Assembly: GCA_046317855.1 (NCBI GenBank)
Contig: JBKCVM010000147.1
Location: 1-64,000 of the forward strand
Direction: 5' to 3'
DNA: 64,000 nt
Source of the DNA: CAIOHW01 sp046317855
Lineage (GTDB): Bacteria > Bdellovibrionota > UBA1018
Shown in pieces: positions 35,248 to 44,634 of this stretch. Within the stretch, counting starts at the first letter, position 1; every line of letters begins with the position of its first letter. Made by a program: the position numbers and the translations under genes. Under the pieces are notes generated by a model. That model had not been told where the DNA came from and ran no database searches. It worked only from the letters and a program-made list of their open reading frames with translations.

Positions 35248-35737
35248 TTTTTTTGAAAGGCCGCAACGAAAGCCGGTCCGCGATCTGAACTTAGTGCCCG
35301 TTATTGATATGTTAACGACGGTCCTTTTCTTTTTGCTGCTATCGACGAGTTTTTATGGCTTTACGAAACTGACCGTTCCGCCGTCCAAGGTGAGCGTCAA
35401 TACTGATCCCTTGGTGCCGCCGCCGTTGTCGGCGCGCTTATTGGTGGGCCCAGGCCCGGAGGGAAATCTCTCTGTGGTAATGAGCTGGGTGGGCGCTGAG
35501 CCTGGCAAGCTTGAAGCCACTGCAACCCAGGAGACGCTTGAGCCCAAGGTGAAGGGCTTGGTTGAACAGTTCTCGCAAAAGCACCCAATGGAGCGCACCG
35601 TCCAGCTCGGGCTAGCACCCGGTGTGAATTATCAAGCGCTGATTTGGGCGATGGATGGGGCACGCCAAAAACTTCCTGACATCGTCCTCATCTCTCCAGA
35701 GGACGCCTTGGCCCGGTTGGGCTCGGGGGGTGGATGA
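35240..35737 (+). CDS. TolR/ExbD/AglQ-S-type subunit 1
   Basis: A 165-residue protein with one membrane helix, NLVPVIDMLTTVLFFLLLS, whose aspartate is the expected proton carrier. A periplasmic domain follows and ends in the peptidoglycan-binding-like C-terminal fold. It pairs with the ExbB-type subunit. The ATG overlaps the previous stop by 8 bases; its own stop overlaps the second ExbD gene as ATGA. Two ExbD paralogues for one ExbB is the AglRQS stoichiometry. Confidence 0.88.
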   Translation: MDDFFERPQRKPVRDLNLVPVIDMLTTVLFFLLLSTSFYGFTKLTVPPSKVSVNTDPLVPPPLSARLLVGPGPEGNLSVVMSWVGAEPGKLEATATQETLEPKVKGLVEQFSQKHPMERTVQLGLAPGVNYQALIWAMDGARQKLPDIVLISPEDALARLGSGGG

Positions 35738-36222
35738 AACTCTCGTTACTTCCCAAAAAAAAGCACAGGCATGTTTTAGATCTGCAGCTCACTGCGATGA
35801 TCGATATCTTTTCTCTGATTGTGATCTTTCTGATTAAAGGGGCGGTTTTTGGCGCGTCCGATTTACCACTCGATCCATCCGTGAAGCTTCCGGAGAGCAA
35901 GAGTAAAGAAATGCTCGACACCGCTCCTCATGTTCAGCTCGTGAGTGGCCGAGTTCAGTTTTCTGGGGGCAAGTCAGAAGAATCCAAAGCAGGAGTTCCA
36001 CTTTCGGAGATGGCGGGGGGTCCGGGTTCACAGCTCTTGCTACTTGAGGTGAAAAACTACCTTGCCACGCTTGCTCCCGAAGCAAAGAGTTCCGGAGTGC
36101 TGCTCAGCTTTATTGCTGACCGAGCCACTCCCTACGCGGATGTGTTTAAAGTGGTAAAGTTTTTCAGAGAGTCCGGTTTTGACAGCATCCTTTTTGTTGC
36201 GTCGGGAAGGGATGGGGCATGA
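35734..36222 (+). CDS. TolR/ExbD/AglQ-S-type subunit 2
   Basis: A 162-residue second ExbD-like protein with membrane helix LQLTAMIDIFSLIVIFLIK, the aspartate again in place. The N-terminal cytoplasmic tail is very basic (KKKHRH). The periplasmic domain is divergent from that of subunit 1 but has the same length and a terminal ATPYADVFKVVKFFRESGF typical of TolR. It is coupled on both sides by ATGA overlaps. Both paralogues keep the key residue, so neither is a dead copy. Confidence 0.87.
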   Translation: MKLSLLPKKKHRHVLDLQLTAMIDIFSLIVIFLIKGAVFGASDLPLDPSVKLPESKSKEMLDTAPHVQLVSGRVQFSGGKSEESKAGVPLSEMAGGPGSQLLLLEVKNYLATLAPEAKSSGVLLSFIADRATPYADVFKVVKFFRESGFDSILFVASGRDGA

Positions 36223-37334
36223 CTTTGGGACGGGCTCAGTGGTTGTTAGTGGCCTATGCAGCCTTCATGGCTCTACCTTTTTCGGTGCGGGCCGATGGGG
36301 TACTACAATCCAGGATCGATCATGATGATCGACTGGGTGCCAGGGTTCGTGTGCGTGAGATCGCATCGGGCAAACTCGATGCCAAGACTTGGAGATGGCT
36401 GGATCTGCAGGTTGCTGCGCATCCCGAATGGGGCGAGGACCTGACGACGCTTGTGATCGATAAGGCAGCTGAAGGCCGAGGATGGACTGAGCCACTGAGT
36501 GCTCAAGAAAGCTTGGTGGCGGGTGATGAGGCCATGCAAGCCAAACGGTTTAATGAGGCGGCTCAAGCCTACCGTGCAGTCTTGAATGGCGCTCAGGCGG
36601 CTGAGCTTTTACCGGGGCTCGTATGGCATACCCGACTGGCTCTGGCTCGTGCGTTGTACGCAGCCAAGCGGTTCGATGAAGCTTATGTGGAAGCAAAGAA
36701 GATACCTGCAAAGTTTTCTCGGTACCGACATGTGCTTTTTATTAGAATGTGGGCTGCTTTCAGGGCAGGTCGAGTGGAGCTCGCGCTCGGAGAAATCGCA
36801 GCACAGAAGTCTGATTATTTTGGGCCGACGCTGGAGCCCGAGTCATCTCTTCTTTTGATCTATCTCTTAAAGCGACTTTGTCGTGAAGCTGAAGCTCTTG
36901 ATGTCATTACTCAGATGGATCAAGTGCTCTCCGACCTAAAGTCCAGGAAGTTCGGATTCAAAGACTGGGCAAAGCTAGAGGTTGGAACCCGAACCTTTTT
37001 AGAGATCTTGAATCAGCCTGACCCCTCACGAATCCAGTCGAAATCCATGCCGGCTCGGCAGCGCGAGCGAGCCTGGATTCAGCGGCTGTTGGAATCGAGC
37101 TTCGAAAAGAAGCGAGCCCAGTGGATCGACGAGCTTCCTCGAGTGATTGCCTATTCGAGGCTAGCGATCACCCCAGGGATGGGGTCAGCTCTCAAACCGA
37201 TCGAAAAAATTAGTAGCCGTGAAAAGCTTCTAGAGCAGGGATATGAGGTTTGGCCGCTTCAAGGCGAGGAGCAGTGGCTCGATGAGCTCAACAGCTATCG
37301 CTATCTTGGGGACTCAGCGTGCGCGCAAAAATGA
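36219..37334 (+). CDS. Exported TPR-like protein A of the ExbB/D operon
   Basis: A 371-residue protein with a signal peptide (about 1-25, ending SVRAD). Residues about 95-230 form TPR-like helix pairs (AKRFNEAAQAYRAVL, AKRFDEAYVEAKKI). The C-terminal third is helical without clear repeats. It is likely a periplasmic scaffold, in the position of the TPR proteins GltC/GltE of the Glt complex, though orthology is not shown. It overlaps its neighbours by ATGA on both sides. Confidence 0.78.
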   Translation: MTLGRAQWLLVAYAAFMALPFSVRADGVLQSRIDHDDRLGARVRVREIASGKLDAKTWRWLDLQVAAHPEWGEDLTTLVIDKAAEGRGWTEPLSAQESLVAGDEAMQAKRFNEAAQAYRAVLNGAQAAELLPGLVWHTRLALARALYAAKRFDEAYVEAKKIPAKFSRYRHVLFIRMWAAFRAGRVELALGEIAAQKSDYFGPTLEPESSLLLIYLLKRLCREAEALDVITQMDQVLSDLKSRKFGFKDWAKLEVGTRTFLEILNQPDPSRIQSKSMPARQRERAWIQRLLESSFEKKRAQWIDELPRVIAYSRLAITPGMGSALKPIEKISSREKLLEQGYEVWPLQGEEQWLDELNSYRYLGDSACAQK

Positions 37335-40300
37335 ATTGGCGTTCTGCTGCTGTTTGCTGGGTCATGGCCGCGCCGCTCACCTTGGCATCAGCGGACTCAC
37401 GAAAGGCGCTCGAGGAGCCGGCGCAGATTTCACATCAGTCGCCTGAGCAGCTCAGGGCTGCCGCTGAATCGATTGATGGCCTTAGAAAAGAGCTTGAAAG
37501 TCAGAATCGCCGCGCAAAGCCTGCTCGGGAGTCTCTGAGTCGCCAGATTCAGCTCACCCTACAAGAGGCCAAGGTCCTGATCGCGCTGGGGCAAGCACTT
37601 TCGATCGCCCCAGCTGGTCAAACGCGTCCCAAGAAATCTTCACCCCAAGACGTTTCATCTGCTGACCAGCAGGCTCTTCAGCGAGCAGGCGCTCTACTGA
37701 CTGATCTGTTAAATCATCCGGCGGCTGGGGCTGCTCTCTCGCCTACTCAGCGGGGAGTAGTGTTTCGGCTCAGAGGTACAGCAGCTTACGCCCTCTCTGA
37801 TTACGCAGCTGCCCTCAAAGATTTTGAGCGCTCTCTCGAAAACGATCCGAGTTCTTCCGAGTCGGGTTGGACTGCGTTCATGGCAGCTGAAGAGTATTTT
37901 GAAATTTCTCAGTTTTCTCGTTCTGCTGAGTTGTATCAGCTTGCCCAGTCTCGCAGCCAGCCGGGGTCCCGCACTTGGGAGTTGTCCCGCTATAAATTGG
38001 CTTGGTGTTGGGTAAATCTAGAAAAAATCTCTGACGCCGAGAGAACTTTTTTAGAAATGATTCGCAACTCAAAGGACGAGCTATTGGCGCAAGACTCCGC
38101 TCGGGACCTGGCCTTTGTCTTGGCGCGAGTTCGAAATGAAAAGCAGCTGCTGGAAATTTATGAACAGAAACTTTCAAAGACAGGGGCCAGAGGGTTAGCC
38201 TTTTTGAGAAAGGCGCTGGCCACCTTGGAGCGCCAGGGGCAGCTGGGAGCACGCTCAAGATTGAGAGATCGTGTGCTGGAGCTTACGGCTGACCCCGCCG
38301 CACGAGTGGCCGTTCTCTTGGACTCTGTGCAAGGTGTTTCTCGAGAGTACGCGTCTAAGGCCCATGCGCAACGTACCCTTGAAGTTTTGAAGGTAGTCGA
38401 AGCACTTCAAAAAACTGAGCCCCTCTCTTCTGAAATCCTCGAGCCGCTTGAGGCAGCGAGTGAGAGAGTCTGCAAGGTCTTTTCTGAAACCTATGCAGGT
38501 CGGACAAAAACTCCGGAGAACTTTACGAAATCAGAACTTGCTCATCAGCTTCAGGCCCTCTTTCAGGAACATTTGCGTGTTTTTGCAGCGAGCACCAAGA
38601 AAGCAAAGCTCCAAGAGTTCTGGCTTGAAGTGTGTGAACTTGAAAACGATACGCGCTGTTTGATGGCGTTGTCAGAGCAAATGATCCGGGACGATCAGTA
38701 CCCAGAAGATCAGTTGCAGGCAGTCCGCCAGAGGGCCAAAGACGCACAACTTGTAGCCCTCGAGCGATTGCAATCGGCCAATGGTGGTTCCTATCGCTTG
38801 CAATACAAAAAAGCCCTGACAGAGCGTCTTGCAGATCCTCATGCACAGCGAGGCGCCGTTGCGGGTGCTAAACTAGCGCAGCTCCAGGTCGAAGAAAAAG
38901 ATTATGCGGGCGCTGTCCAGACGTTAGGCCAGGTTCTCAAACGTGAGCCCAGTCATTTATATTGGTATAGTTACAAATGGGCGCAACTTCAGGCGGGAGA
39001 TTTTTTGGGTGTGATGGCTGGCCCGGAGGCCCTTGAGCTCAAAAATCTTTCTGGAGCTCCCGATCCAAGGCTCAGGGCCGTCCTTGCAGAAGCCTCGCTC
39101 AAGCTGGCTTCGGGGGCACGAAACTCTGATGATTTCAAAGCCATGGCGGCTCATTTACAAAAATTTGAGCAGCTTTCAGATGATTTGGCAAAAGTTCATT
39201 CAGCACGCGATGAGTGGGTTGCGGCTCTCTTGAGTAAGAAACTTCATGGAGAAGCGATCCGGAAAATTTCTGAGTTTCCTCTCGCTTGGCAGCAACGCTC
39301 AGAGGCGGGACAGTTGAAGTCGAGACTTCTTTTGCAGGTGATTGAAGAGGGGGAGTTTGGTCTTTTTGGAAAATGGATGCTCCACGTTCAGGATCCTAAT
39401 GTGGCTCTCTTGGGGCTGCTTTACTGGGGAGGGGCCAAGTCGATTGGATTTGACCGGGTGAAGGCACTGGACTCAACTCAACGCTCACTTTGGTTGGGTG
39501 CGGCTGTTTTAACAAATCCCGACTGGGTGGACCGCTATTTTACGAAGTATCCTGGCGGCGATCGTCCGATTGCCGATCTGGCCAGGCGTTTTCTCGGCAA
39601 GCCTCCCTTGGGTGGGTCGAACGCTCCAGGGAACTCTCCTCTCACAGAGTATGAAAAGTCGGCGGCCAGGGTATCGCTCGGTAGGCCTCAGCGCGGAGCT
39701 CAGAGCGTCAAGCTCACTCAAAAAGTCATTGAAGCCGTCAAGCTGCACAGAAAGAAAATGGTTGCCGCTCTCAAGGGGCAGCTGCCCCGATCGCAAGTTC
39801 GTATTTTATCAGCACAGCGTCGACTCGAGGAGGGTGCTGTGCAATTGATCCTGCAGTCACCCGTCCCCAAGGGTCTTAGGCCAGAGCAATTGGCCGAGTA
39901 CCAGGAGGGCTTAAAGCAGCTTGCAAGCGATCACTCTGCGCAGATCCAACAGCTCGAGGAGGCCCGGGTAAAAATCGAGCTAAAGGCAGATGAACAGAAA
40001 AGGGCGCAAGAGGCAGAAGATGCAGCAAAAACACTTCCGGCGCTCAGCGCCCCTGATCGAATTGTCCCTTCAGCTCAATTGCGGCCCGAGGCCACTGCAA
40101 AGAACGTGGTGAGGATGGTGCGCGCTTGGAATCTTTGGGGGGCGCTGATGGAACTCGAGAGGCTGAAAGCCAAAAAAGCGGTGGACGGAGAGGACTATTG
40201 GAGGCTCCGGGCATGGGTGATTGCCTCACCGAGAGGGCCGGGGGCTGCGCCTTTTCAGCAGGATATTTTATTTCGATATGTTCATGACGAATTGACGGAT

Positions 40301-40342
40301 GCCGGAATGCAGCGAGTGATTGAGGACTGGAAAAAGAAATGA
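37331..40342 (+). CDS. Large exported TPR-like protein B of the ExbB/D operon
   Basis: A 1003-residue protein with a signal peptide (about 1-20, ending LASAD), then alpha-helical TPR-like repeats over most of its length. Near 120-200 they are clearest (AYALSDYAAALKDFERSLENDP). At about 850-910 lies a coiled coil rich in Gln, Glu and Lys. There is no membrane helix. The size and layout suggest a periplasmic arm spanning toward the outer membrane. ATG 37331 overlaps the preceding stop (ATGA); a GTG at 37319 is possible but less likely. Confidence 0.78.
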   Translation: MNWRSAAVCWVMAAPLTLASADSRKALEEPAQISHQSPEQLRAAAESIDGLRKELESQNRRAKPARESLSRQIQLTLQEAKVLIALGQALSIAPAGQTRPKKSSPQDVSSADQQALQRAGALLTDLLNHPAAGAALSPTQRGVVFRLRGTAAYALSDYAAALKDFERSLENDPSSSESGWTAFMAAEEYFEISQFSRSAELYQLAQSRSQPGSRTWELSRYKLAWCWVNLEKISDAERTFLEMIRNSKDELLAQDSARDLAFVLARVRNEKQLLEIYEQKLSKTGARGLAFLRKALATLERQGQLGARSRLRDRVLELTADPAARVAVLLDSVQGVSREYASKAHAQRTLEVLKVVEALQKTEPLSSEILEPLEAASERVCKVFSETYAGRTKTPENFTKSELAHQLQALFQEHLRVFAASTKKAKLQEFWLEVCELENDTRCLMALSEQMIRDDQYPEDQLQAVRQRAKDAQLVALERLQSANGGSYRLQYKKALTERLADPHAQRGAVAGAKLAQLQVEEKDYAGAVQTLGQVLKREPSHLYWYSYKWAQLQAGDFLGVMAGPEALELKNLSGAPDPRLRAVLAEASLKLASGARNSDDFKAMAAHLQKFEQLSDDLAKVHSARDEWVAALLSKKLHGEAIRKISEFPLAWQQRSEAGQLKSRLLLQVIEEGEFGLFGKWMLHVQDPNVALLGLLYWGGAKSIGFDRVKALDSTQRSLWLGAAVLTNPDWVDRYFTKYPGGDRPIADLARRFLGKPPLGGSNAPGNSPLTEYEKSAARVSLGRPQRGAQSVKLTQKVIEAVKLHRKKMVAALKGQLPRSQVRILSAQRRLEEGAVQLILQSPVPKGLRPEQLAEYQEGLKQLASDHSAQIQQLEEARVKIELKADEQKRAQEAEDAAKTLPALSAPDRIVPSAQLRPEATAKNVVRMVRAWNLWGALMELERLKAKKAVDGEDYWRLRAWVIASPRGPGAAPFQQDILFRYVHDELTDAGMQRVIEDWKKK

Positions 40343-40620
40343 TTGGCCTAAGAGTGATGGTCTTATCGCTGGGTATTGGTTTGGCTTTTGGTGCGCCCGC
40401 GCAGGCACAGAAACGCGTCAATAAGCCCGGAAACTTTTTGGACTTCGAGGCTGATGTGATTGAGGGAGAGAAGCGTCGACCCGACCTATTTATTCAAATG
40501 GAGGGCGGAAGCGAGAGTTTGGACTCGGTGCTTTACTCCCGAGAAGACTTTAACGATTACCATGAACAGGACCGCAAATGGCGCCCTAAGGCTCGACGTT
40601 TCAAGGGAGATAAAAAGTGA
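40339..40620 (+). CDS. Small exported protein of the ExbB/D operon
   Basis: A 93-residue protein with a signal peptide of about 23 residues (ending AQAQ). The mature part of 70 residues is charged (Asp, Glu, Arg, Lys), has FEADVIEG near 36-43 and no cysteines, and ends in a very basic tail. No family is recognised. It overlaps its neighbours by 4 bases on each side and so is surely part of the operon. It may link the TPR and FHA-TonB-like components. Confidence 0.75.
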   Translation: MIGLRVMVLSLGIGLAFGAPAQAQKRVNKPGNFLDFEADVIEGEKRRPDLFIQMEGGSESLDSVLYSREDFNDYHEQDRKWRPKARRFKGDKK

Positions 40621-42335
40621 GGCAGCTCAAGATCTCTAGAAATGGACTTGAGCTTGCGGCCGTGAGCCTTGCGCAGCCCGTATCCACGTTAGGCAGATCG
40701 CCTTCTTGCGACGGAGTGCTGAGGGCTCCTGGGGTCAAACCGGTTCACTTCTTATTGGAGGCTCAAGGGTCAGATTCAGGTCAATGGGTTCTGTTCGACA
40801 TTTCAAACGACAGTGGCGAAGGCGTAGTGCTCGAGACTGGCAAGACAGAATTTAAGGGTTTCTTTTTTGAACTTTCAGAAGGCGTTCTCGACTCACCTGA
40901 AGAGATGGGTGGTGCGATCAGACGTAACCTGCAGGGACAGGGTGGCACTCAGCAGAGGGCGCAACAGCGGTTGAGCTTGGTTGAAGCCGTCCGAATTCGT
41001 CGTGATTCAGGAGCAGTTCAAGAGGTTTCTCATCTGCCTATTTCGGGTCCGTCTTTTTTGAGAGTTCGAAAATTGCGGCCTTTTGAAGAGATCGCGGGGC
41101 TCAAGCTTCTGTATCGAAAAGGGGGAGTTGCGATAGAATTTCAGGCGACTCGAGGCGGCCCTCAGCGCGTGACTCTCATCAAAAACTCAAATCCTGGAGA
41201 AGTGCTTCCGGGTGCGTCGGTTGAACTGGGAAAGTCGGACTGGATACGAATGGAGTACGGTCCTGACGATCTTTACTTTAGGTGGGTTTCGCCTGTACCT
41301 CGGGCTCCGATTCCTAGAGAAGTGGTTGGCAATCCCATCCTGCGCATTGGCTTTCTCGTGGGGTTTCTGGTCGCAGGGGGAACCGCTTCTTGGGTTGCAT
41401 ACAAGATCAAGAATCCTTCGGAGGCCATTCAGATGCCACCTCCCCGAATTGCAAAGATCGAAGTCAAAGAGGCCCCTCCGCCGCCACCCGTGTCCGAGTC
41501 GCTGAGTAGACCTAAGTCCGCTCAGTCAGAGGCCGCCGGTCCTTCGGCTGCTCCTCGAGTGGCCCCAAAAGGGGTGGCTAAAACCCGAGCGTTGCCCACT
41601 CGACCCGGATTGGTTGCGCCAGTGGCGCCAACCGATGTGAATCAGCTCGGTCTTTTGGGCGCACTCAAGTCAAAAGCTCCAAAGCAGGGCGAGGGAGTCC
41701 GAGCGGATCAGATTTTTGATGAAGGGATGGTAAGCCAGGCTGCAGGCGCTAAGACCGGAAGTATTGCGCTTAAGACGCCGCCCTCTGGAGCGCTTGATCT
41801 TTCAAAGGCCGGCGGTCAGAAAACTGCGCAGGGTGATGGGCTTCAAGCGCTGGCGACGACTCTTTCTGGCAAAGCTAAATACTCCCCTTCGAACGTGGGT
41901 GCAGTGGTCTCGGGCTCGGGGGGTAAGCTTCTTGGCTCAGGGCTTGAAGGTCTCGGAAAAAACTCTTCCTTGGCTTCGGGTAAGGGTGGAGGCGAAAGCT
42001 TAGGTTTAGATGATGGCAGCGATAGCGAAGTGCAGGGCGGCTTGGATCGTGAAACAGTCCGTCGCGTCATTAAGTCCAATCGAGGAAAGATCCGAGCTTG
42101 TTATGAACGCGCATTGCTGAGCCAACCTCAGCTGGCCGGTCGAGTCGTCACCCTCTTTGAGGTGAGCGCCAAAGGAACGGTTCTTTCTGCATCAGTAAAA
42201 GCGTCAGATGTCCAATCGCAAACTCTAGAGAGCTGTCTCGTCGAAGTGGTGCGTGGAATGGCGTTTCCTTCCTCTCCCACTGGCGCATCTACGAAGGTCA
42301 GCTATCCGTTTGTATTCCAGGCCCGCGGCAACTAA
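40617..42335 (+). CDS. FHA-TM-TonB-like protein (GltG/AgmX type)
   Basis: A 572-residue protein with three parts. Residues 1-95 form a cytoplasmic FHA-like domain (TLGRSPSCDGVLRAPGVKPVHF), which binds phosphothreonine in other proteins. A membrane helix lies at about 241-264. A Pro-rich, TonB-like periplasmic stretch (APPPPPVSESL) and a long disordered linker follow. Residues about 475-572 match the AgmX/PglI C-terminal domain, with RGKIRACYERAL and SCLVEVVRGMAFP. GltG of the Myxococcus Glt complex has this order of domains. It starts at a GTG in a GTGA and ends the operon; it likely couples the inner motor to the outer layers. Confidence 0.83.
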   Translation: MRQLKISRNGLELAAVSLAQPVSTLGRSPSCDGVLRAPGVKPVHFLLEAQGSDSGQWVLFDISNDSGEGVVLETGKTEFKGFFFELSEGVLDSPEEMGGAIRRNLQGQGGTQQRAQQRLSLVEAVRIRRDSGAVQEVSHLPISGPSFLRVRKLRPFEEIAGLKLLYRKGGVAIEFQATRGGPQRVTLIKNSNPGEVLPGASVELGKSDWIRMEYGPDDLYFRWVSPVPRAPIPREVVGNPILRIGFLVGFLVAGGTASWVAYKIKNPSEAIQMPPPRIAKIEVKEAPPPPPVSESLSRPKSAQSEAAGPSAAPRVAPKGVAKTRALPTRPGLVAPVAPTDVNQLGLLGALKSKAPKQGEGVRADQIFDEGMVSQAAGAKTGSIALKTPPSGALDLSKAGGQKTAQGDGLQALATTLSGKAKYSPSNVGAVVSGSGGKLLGSGLEGLGKNSSLASGKGGGESLGLDDGSDSEVQGGLDRETVRRVIKSNRGKIRACYERALLSQPQLAGRVVTLFEVSAKGTVLSASVKASDVQSQTLESCLVEVVRGMAFPSSPTGASTKVSYPFVFQARGN

Positions 42336-42397
42336 CAGGACATCCTTGTTGATGTTCTGATCAATTGCAGCTAACCAACGGATAGGGGTTGGGAAAA

Positions 42398-43276
42398 ATG
42401 CGGCTTTCATTTCTGCTCTGCGCTTTCAGTTTGGCTTTTGCTTGGCATCCTTCATCGCATGCTGCGTCAACATTGAAAGTACTGACTTATAATGTTTGGG
42501 GGTTGCCACGGCCGCTTTCAAAAGATCCGGTGGGTCGGCTCGAGGCCTTTTGTGCTTTTCTCAAAAAGCAATCTCTGCAGAGCGCTCATCCGTGGGATGT
42601 AGTCTTACTCCAGGAGGTTTGGAAGCCGTGGATGGCGCGGGGCCTGAGATATTGCGGTTACCCTTTTTCTGCCCGGCTAGACAAAAAAAGCTTTGGCACG
42701 GGTTTGATGATTTTGAGTCTGCATCCAGTGACGAGTGCCAACCAATTCAATTTTGAAAATGAGCCGTCCTGGTGGGACTCTCTGACGACTGGAGAGGCCT
42801 TCTCGGATAAAGGCGTTCTCTCGGCAACGATTGAACACCCCGACTTTGGACCGATCTTTTTTGCTAATACGCACTTGGTGGCCAATTATGGCCTCTATAA
42901 AACTTTCGAAGACGAGAGGCGCGGGCAATTCAGAGAGCTTGCAGCTCATCTGTATGATCGTGCGCGCGGCATCCCTCAGATTTTGGGAGGTGATCTAAAC
43001 GTCGCTCCGTATGGACTCAAGTACACTTTGCTTTGGGAAGAGCTTCATTTCTTATTCCCAGGATTTCGACGTTTTATGTCGATGCTCCCGGTGAGCACTC
43101 GCTCACTGAGTAATCCTTTTTCTAATGAAGAAGAAGGGCACATTGACCATCTTTTTGGTCTAAACGGCGCTAAGCCAATCAAGGGTTCTGTGGTCTTGGA
43201 TGGTCGGCGCGAGATTTTCTCTGACCACTATGGCTGGGAAACTTCTTTCGAGGTAGAGCCCCTCAACTTAGACTGA
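42398..43276 (+). CDS. Exported endonuclease/exonuclease/phosphatase (EEP) family protein 1
   Basis: A 292-residue secreted enzyme with a signal peptide (about 1-22). EEP motifs: YNVWGLP near 31, LLQEVW near 69 (catalytic Glu), GGDLNV near 196, GHIDHLF near 245 and SDHYGW near 279 (general-base His). This fold covers DNases, sphingomyelinases and phosphoinositide phosphatases; YNVWGLP is common among secreted sphingomyelinase/DNase-like members. The substrate is not fixed by the sequence. ATG 42398 chosen over TTG 42389. It follows the FHA gene by 62 bases and is probably a separate unit. Confidence 0.85.
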   Translation: MRLSFLLCAFSLAFAWHPSSHAASTLKVLTYNVWGLPRPLSKDPVGRLEAFCAFLKKQSLQSAHPWDVVLLQEVWKPWMARGLRYCGYPFSARLDKKSFGTGLMILSLHPVTSANQFNFENEPSWWDSLTTGEAFSDKGVLSATIEHPDFGPIFFANTHLVANYGLYKTFEDERRGQFRELAAHLYDRARGIPQILGGDLNVAPYGLKYTLLWEELHFLFPGFRRFMSMLPVSTRSLSNPFSNEEEGHIDHLFGLNGAKPIKGSVVLDGRREIFSDHYGWETSFEVEPLNLD

Positions 43277-43353
43277 TCGCGGTTGGATTCGATTCAGTCT
43301 CAGCAAAATCCGATGGTCCTGGTTTCCTGTTGTGCTGCCGAGGTGATTTCAAC

Positions 43354-43722
43354 GTGATTTCAAGAAACAAAGTTCTGCGTGTTTTTTATTTTATCGCCGC
43401 TCTTTTTGTTGGGACACAGAGCCCGCTAGCGCAGGGGAGTGATCTGAGTGAATTTGCCGAAGGACTCTTTTCTGTTGAAGTGGTTTTCGAGCCCGGAGTG
43501 TTTCATTTTCGCTCCAGGCCTACTCTTGCGCGAGTGATTGCCTCCATGCTCGAACGGGAAGGTGTCAGTGCGTTGGTCCCTCGCACTCGCGTGAACGTGG
43601 ATATGGAGGGCGGCGTCTACGCTGTTTTGATGCTTGAAACCGAATCCAGCCTACTTCAGTTGAAATCGATCTTTACGGAGGCAGGTTATCCGCCCAGTAA
43701 GGTCGAGCCCGTCATCCGGTAG
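43354..43722 (+). CDS. Small exported protein of unknown function
   Basis: A 122-residue protein with a signal peptide of about 25 residues (ending LAQGSD). The mature domain of about 95 residues has alternating strands and helices, with a terminal ESSLLQLKSIFTEAGY that resembles a small alpha-beta fold. No family is recognised. The GTG at 43354 has GAGGTGA upstream, better than the TTG at 43330. Its last 11 bases overlap the convergent SDR gene. Confidence 0.65.
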   Translation: MISRNKVLRVFYFIAALFVGTQSPLAQGSDLSEFAEGLFSVEVVFEPGVFHFRSRPTLARVIASMLEREGVSALVPRTRVNVDMEGGVYAVLMLETESSLLQLKSIFTEAGYPPSKVEPVIR

Positions 43723-44488
43723 ACCAGCCGCCGTCCACGACGATTTCGGTTCCCACCACAAAGCCTGCCAGGGGATTGCACAGCCAAAGCACTGCATCTG
43801 CAATTTCTTCGGGTCGGCCCATGCGCTTAATGGGAGCCCCGGAGGCCAAAACTTGGGCGGCCTTTTCGTCGCCTCCAGTAAACCGATCGATCATTGGAGT
43901 GTGAATCACCCCGGGGCAAACAGCATTGATTCGAATGTTTTTCGAGGCGTAGTCCAGAGCGGCAGACCGAGTGAGGCCCACCACTCCGTGCTTACTCGCA
44001 ACATAGGCTGCCATCGCGGCAAAGCCATTGATCCCTGCGATTGAAGAGCAGTTGACGATATTTCCGGAGCCCTGTCGCTCCATGACAGCCAGTTCTTCTT
44101 TCATGCACCAGTAGACGCCAGAAAGGTTGATTGCGAGTGTCCGGTTCCAGTTTTCTTCACTCGACTGCGCCAATGGGGCGGACGAACCCTCAACTCCAGC
44201 GTTATTAAAGGCGTGATCGATCCGGCCAAACTTTTCGACCGCTCGCGTTATGAGTCTCCGATCCTCTTCGGGTTTTGAGACATCGCATCCCACGAAAATT
44301 GCTTCGCCACCCTGTCCGGCAATCAGATCTACGGTCTCGATTCCGGATCTTTCTTGGGTGTCGGACACCACAACGCGCGCGCCCTGGCGCGCAAAGGCAA
44401 TTGCTGTGGCGCGACCGATTCCGGAGGCAGCGCCGGTGACGAGGGCAACCTGGTTTTTAAAGGGGCTGGAGATTGAGTGCGTGTTCAT
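43712..44488 (-). CDS. Short-chain dehydrogenase/reductase
   Basis: A 258-residue classical SDR. The cofactor-binding TGAASGIG lies at 19-26, with Asp near 43 (VVVSDTQ) suggesting NAD preference, NNAG near 93, a catalytic Ser near 148 and YVASK near 161-165. The C-terminal PEEIADAVLWLCNP and VDGGWS are typical of 3-oxoacyl or alcohol dehydrogenase-like SDRs. The substrate is not known. It stands alone and converges with the preceding small gene. Confidence 0.92.
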   Translation of the reverse strand: MNTHSISSPFKNQVALVTGAASGIGRATAIAFARQGARVVVSDTQERSGIETVDLIAGQGGEAIFVGCDVSKPEEDRRLITRAVEKFGRIDHAFNNAGVEGSSAPLAQSSEENWNRTLAINLSGVYWCMKEELAVMERQGSGNIVNCSSIAGINGFAAMAAYVASKHGVVGLTRSAALDYASKNIRINAVCPGVIHTPMIDRFTGGDEKAAQVLASGAPIKRMGRPEEIADAVLWLCNPLAGFVVGTEIVVDGGWSTG

Positions 44489-44573
44489 GGGGTTTCAATT
44501 AGCCGGAGAGCTGAGGGGGCGCCACTAGTTAGGGTGAGCTTATCTGTTTCTTAACCTAAATAGGGCGGGGGGG

Positions 44574-44603
44574 TTGACGCCCGGGCCTTGTTTTCACTAG
44601 AAC
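44574..44603 (+). promoter_or_regulatory. Candidate sigma-70 promoter before 44635
   Basis: TTGACG at 44574-44579, an 18-base spacer and TAGAAC at 44598-44603. The predicted start near 44610 leaves a 25-base leader with AGGGGGG before the ATG at 44635. Confidence 0.45.
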
Positions 44604-44634
44604 AATCGATGGGTTTTCAATCCAGGGGGGTTTC

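Noticed and set aside
44357..44369. GGTGTCGGACACC core of the REP-like element inside the SDR gene
   Set aside because: It encodes part of the conserved Val-Ser-Asp-Thr of the cofactor-binding site and lacks the rest of the repeat; probably chance.
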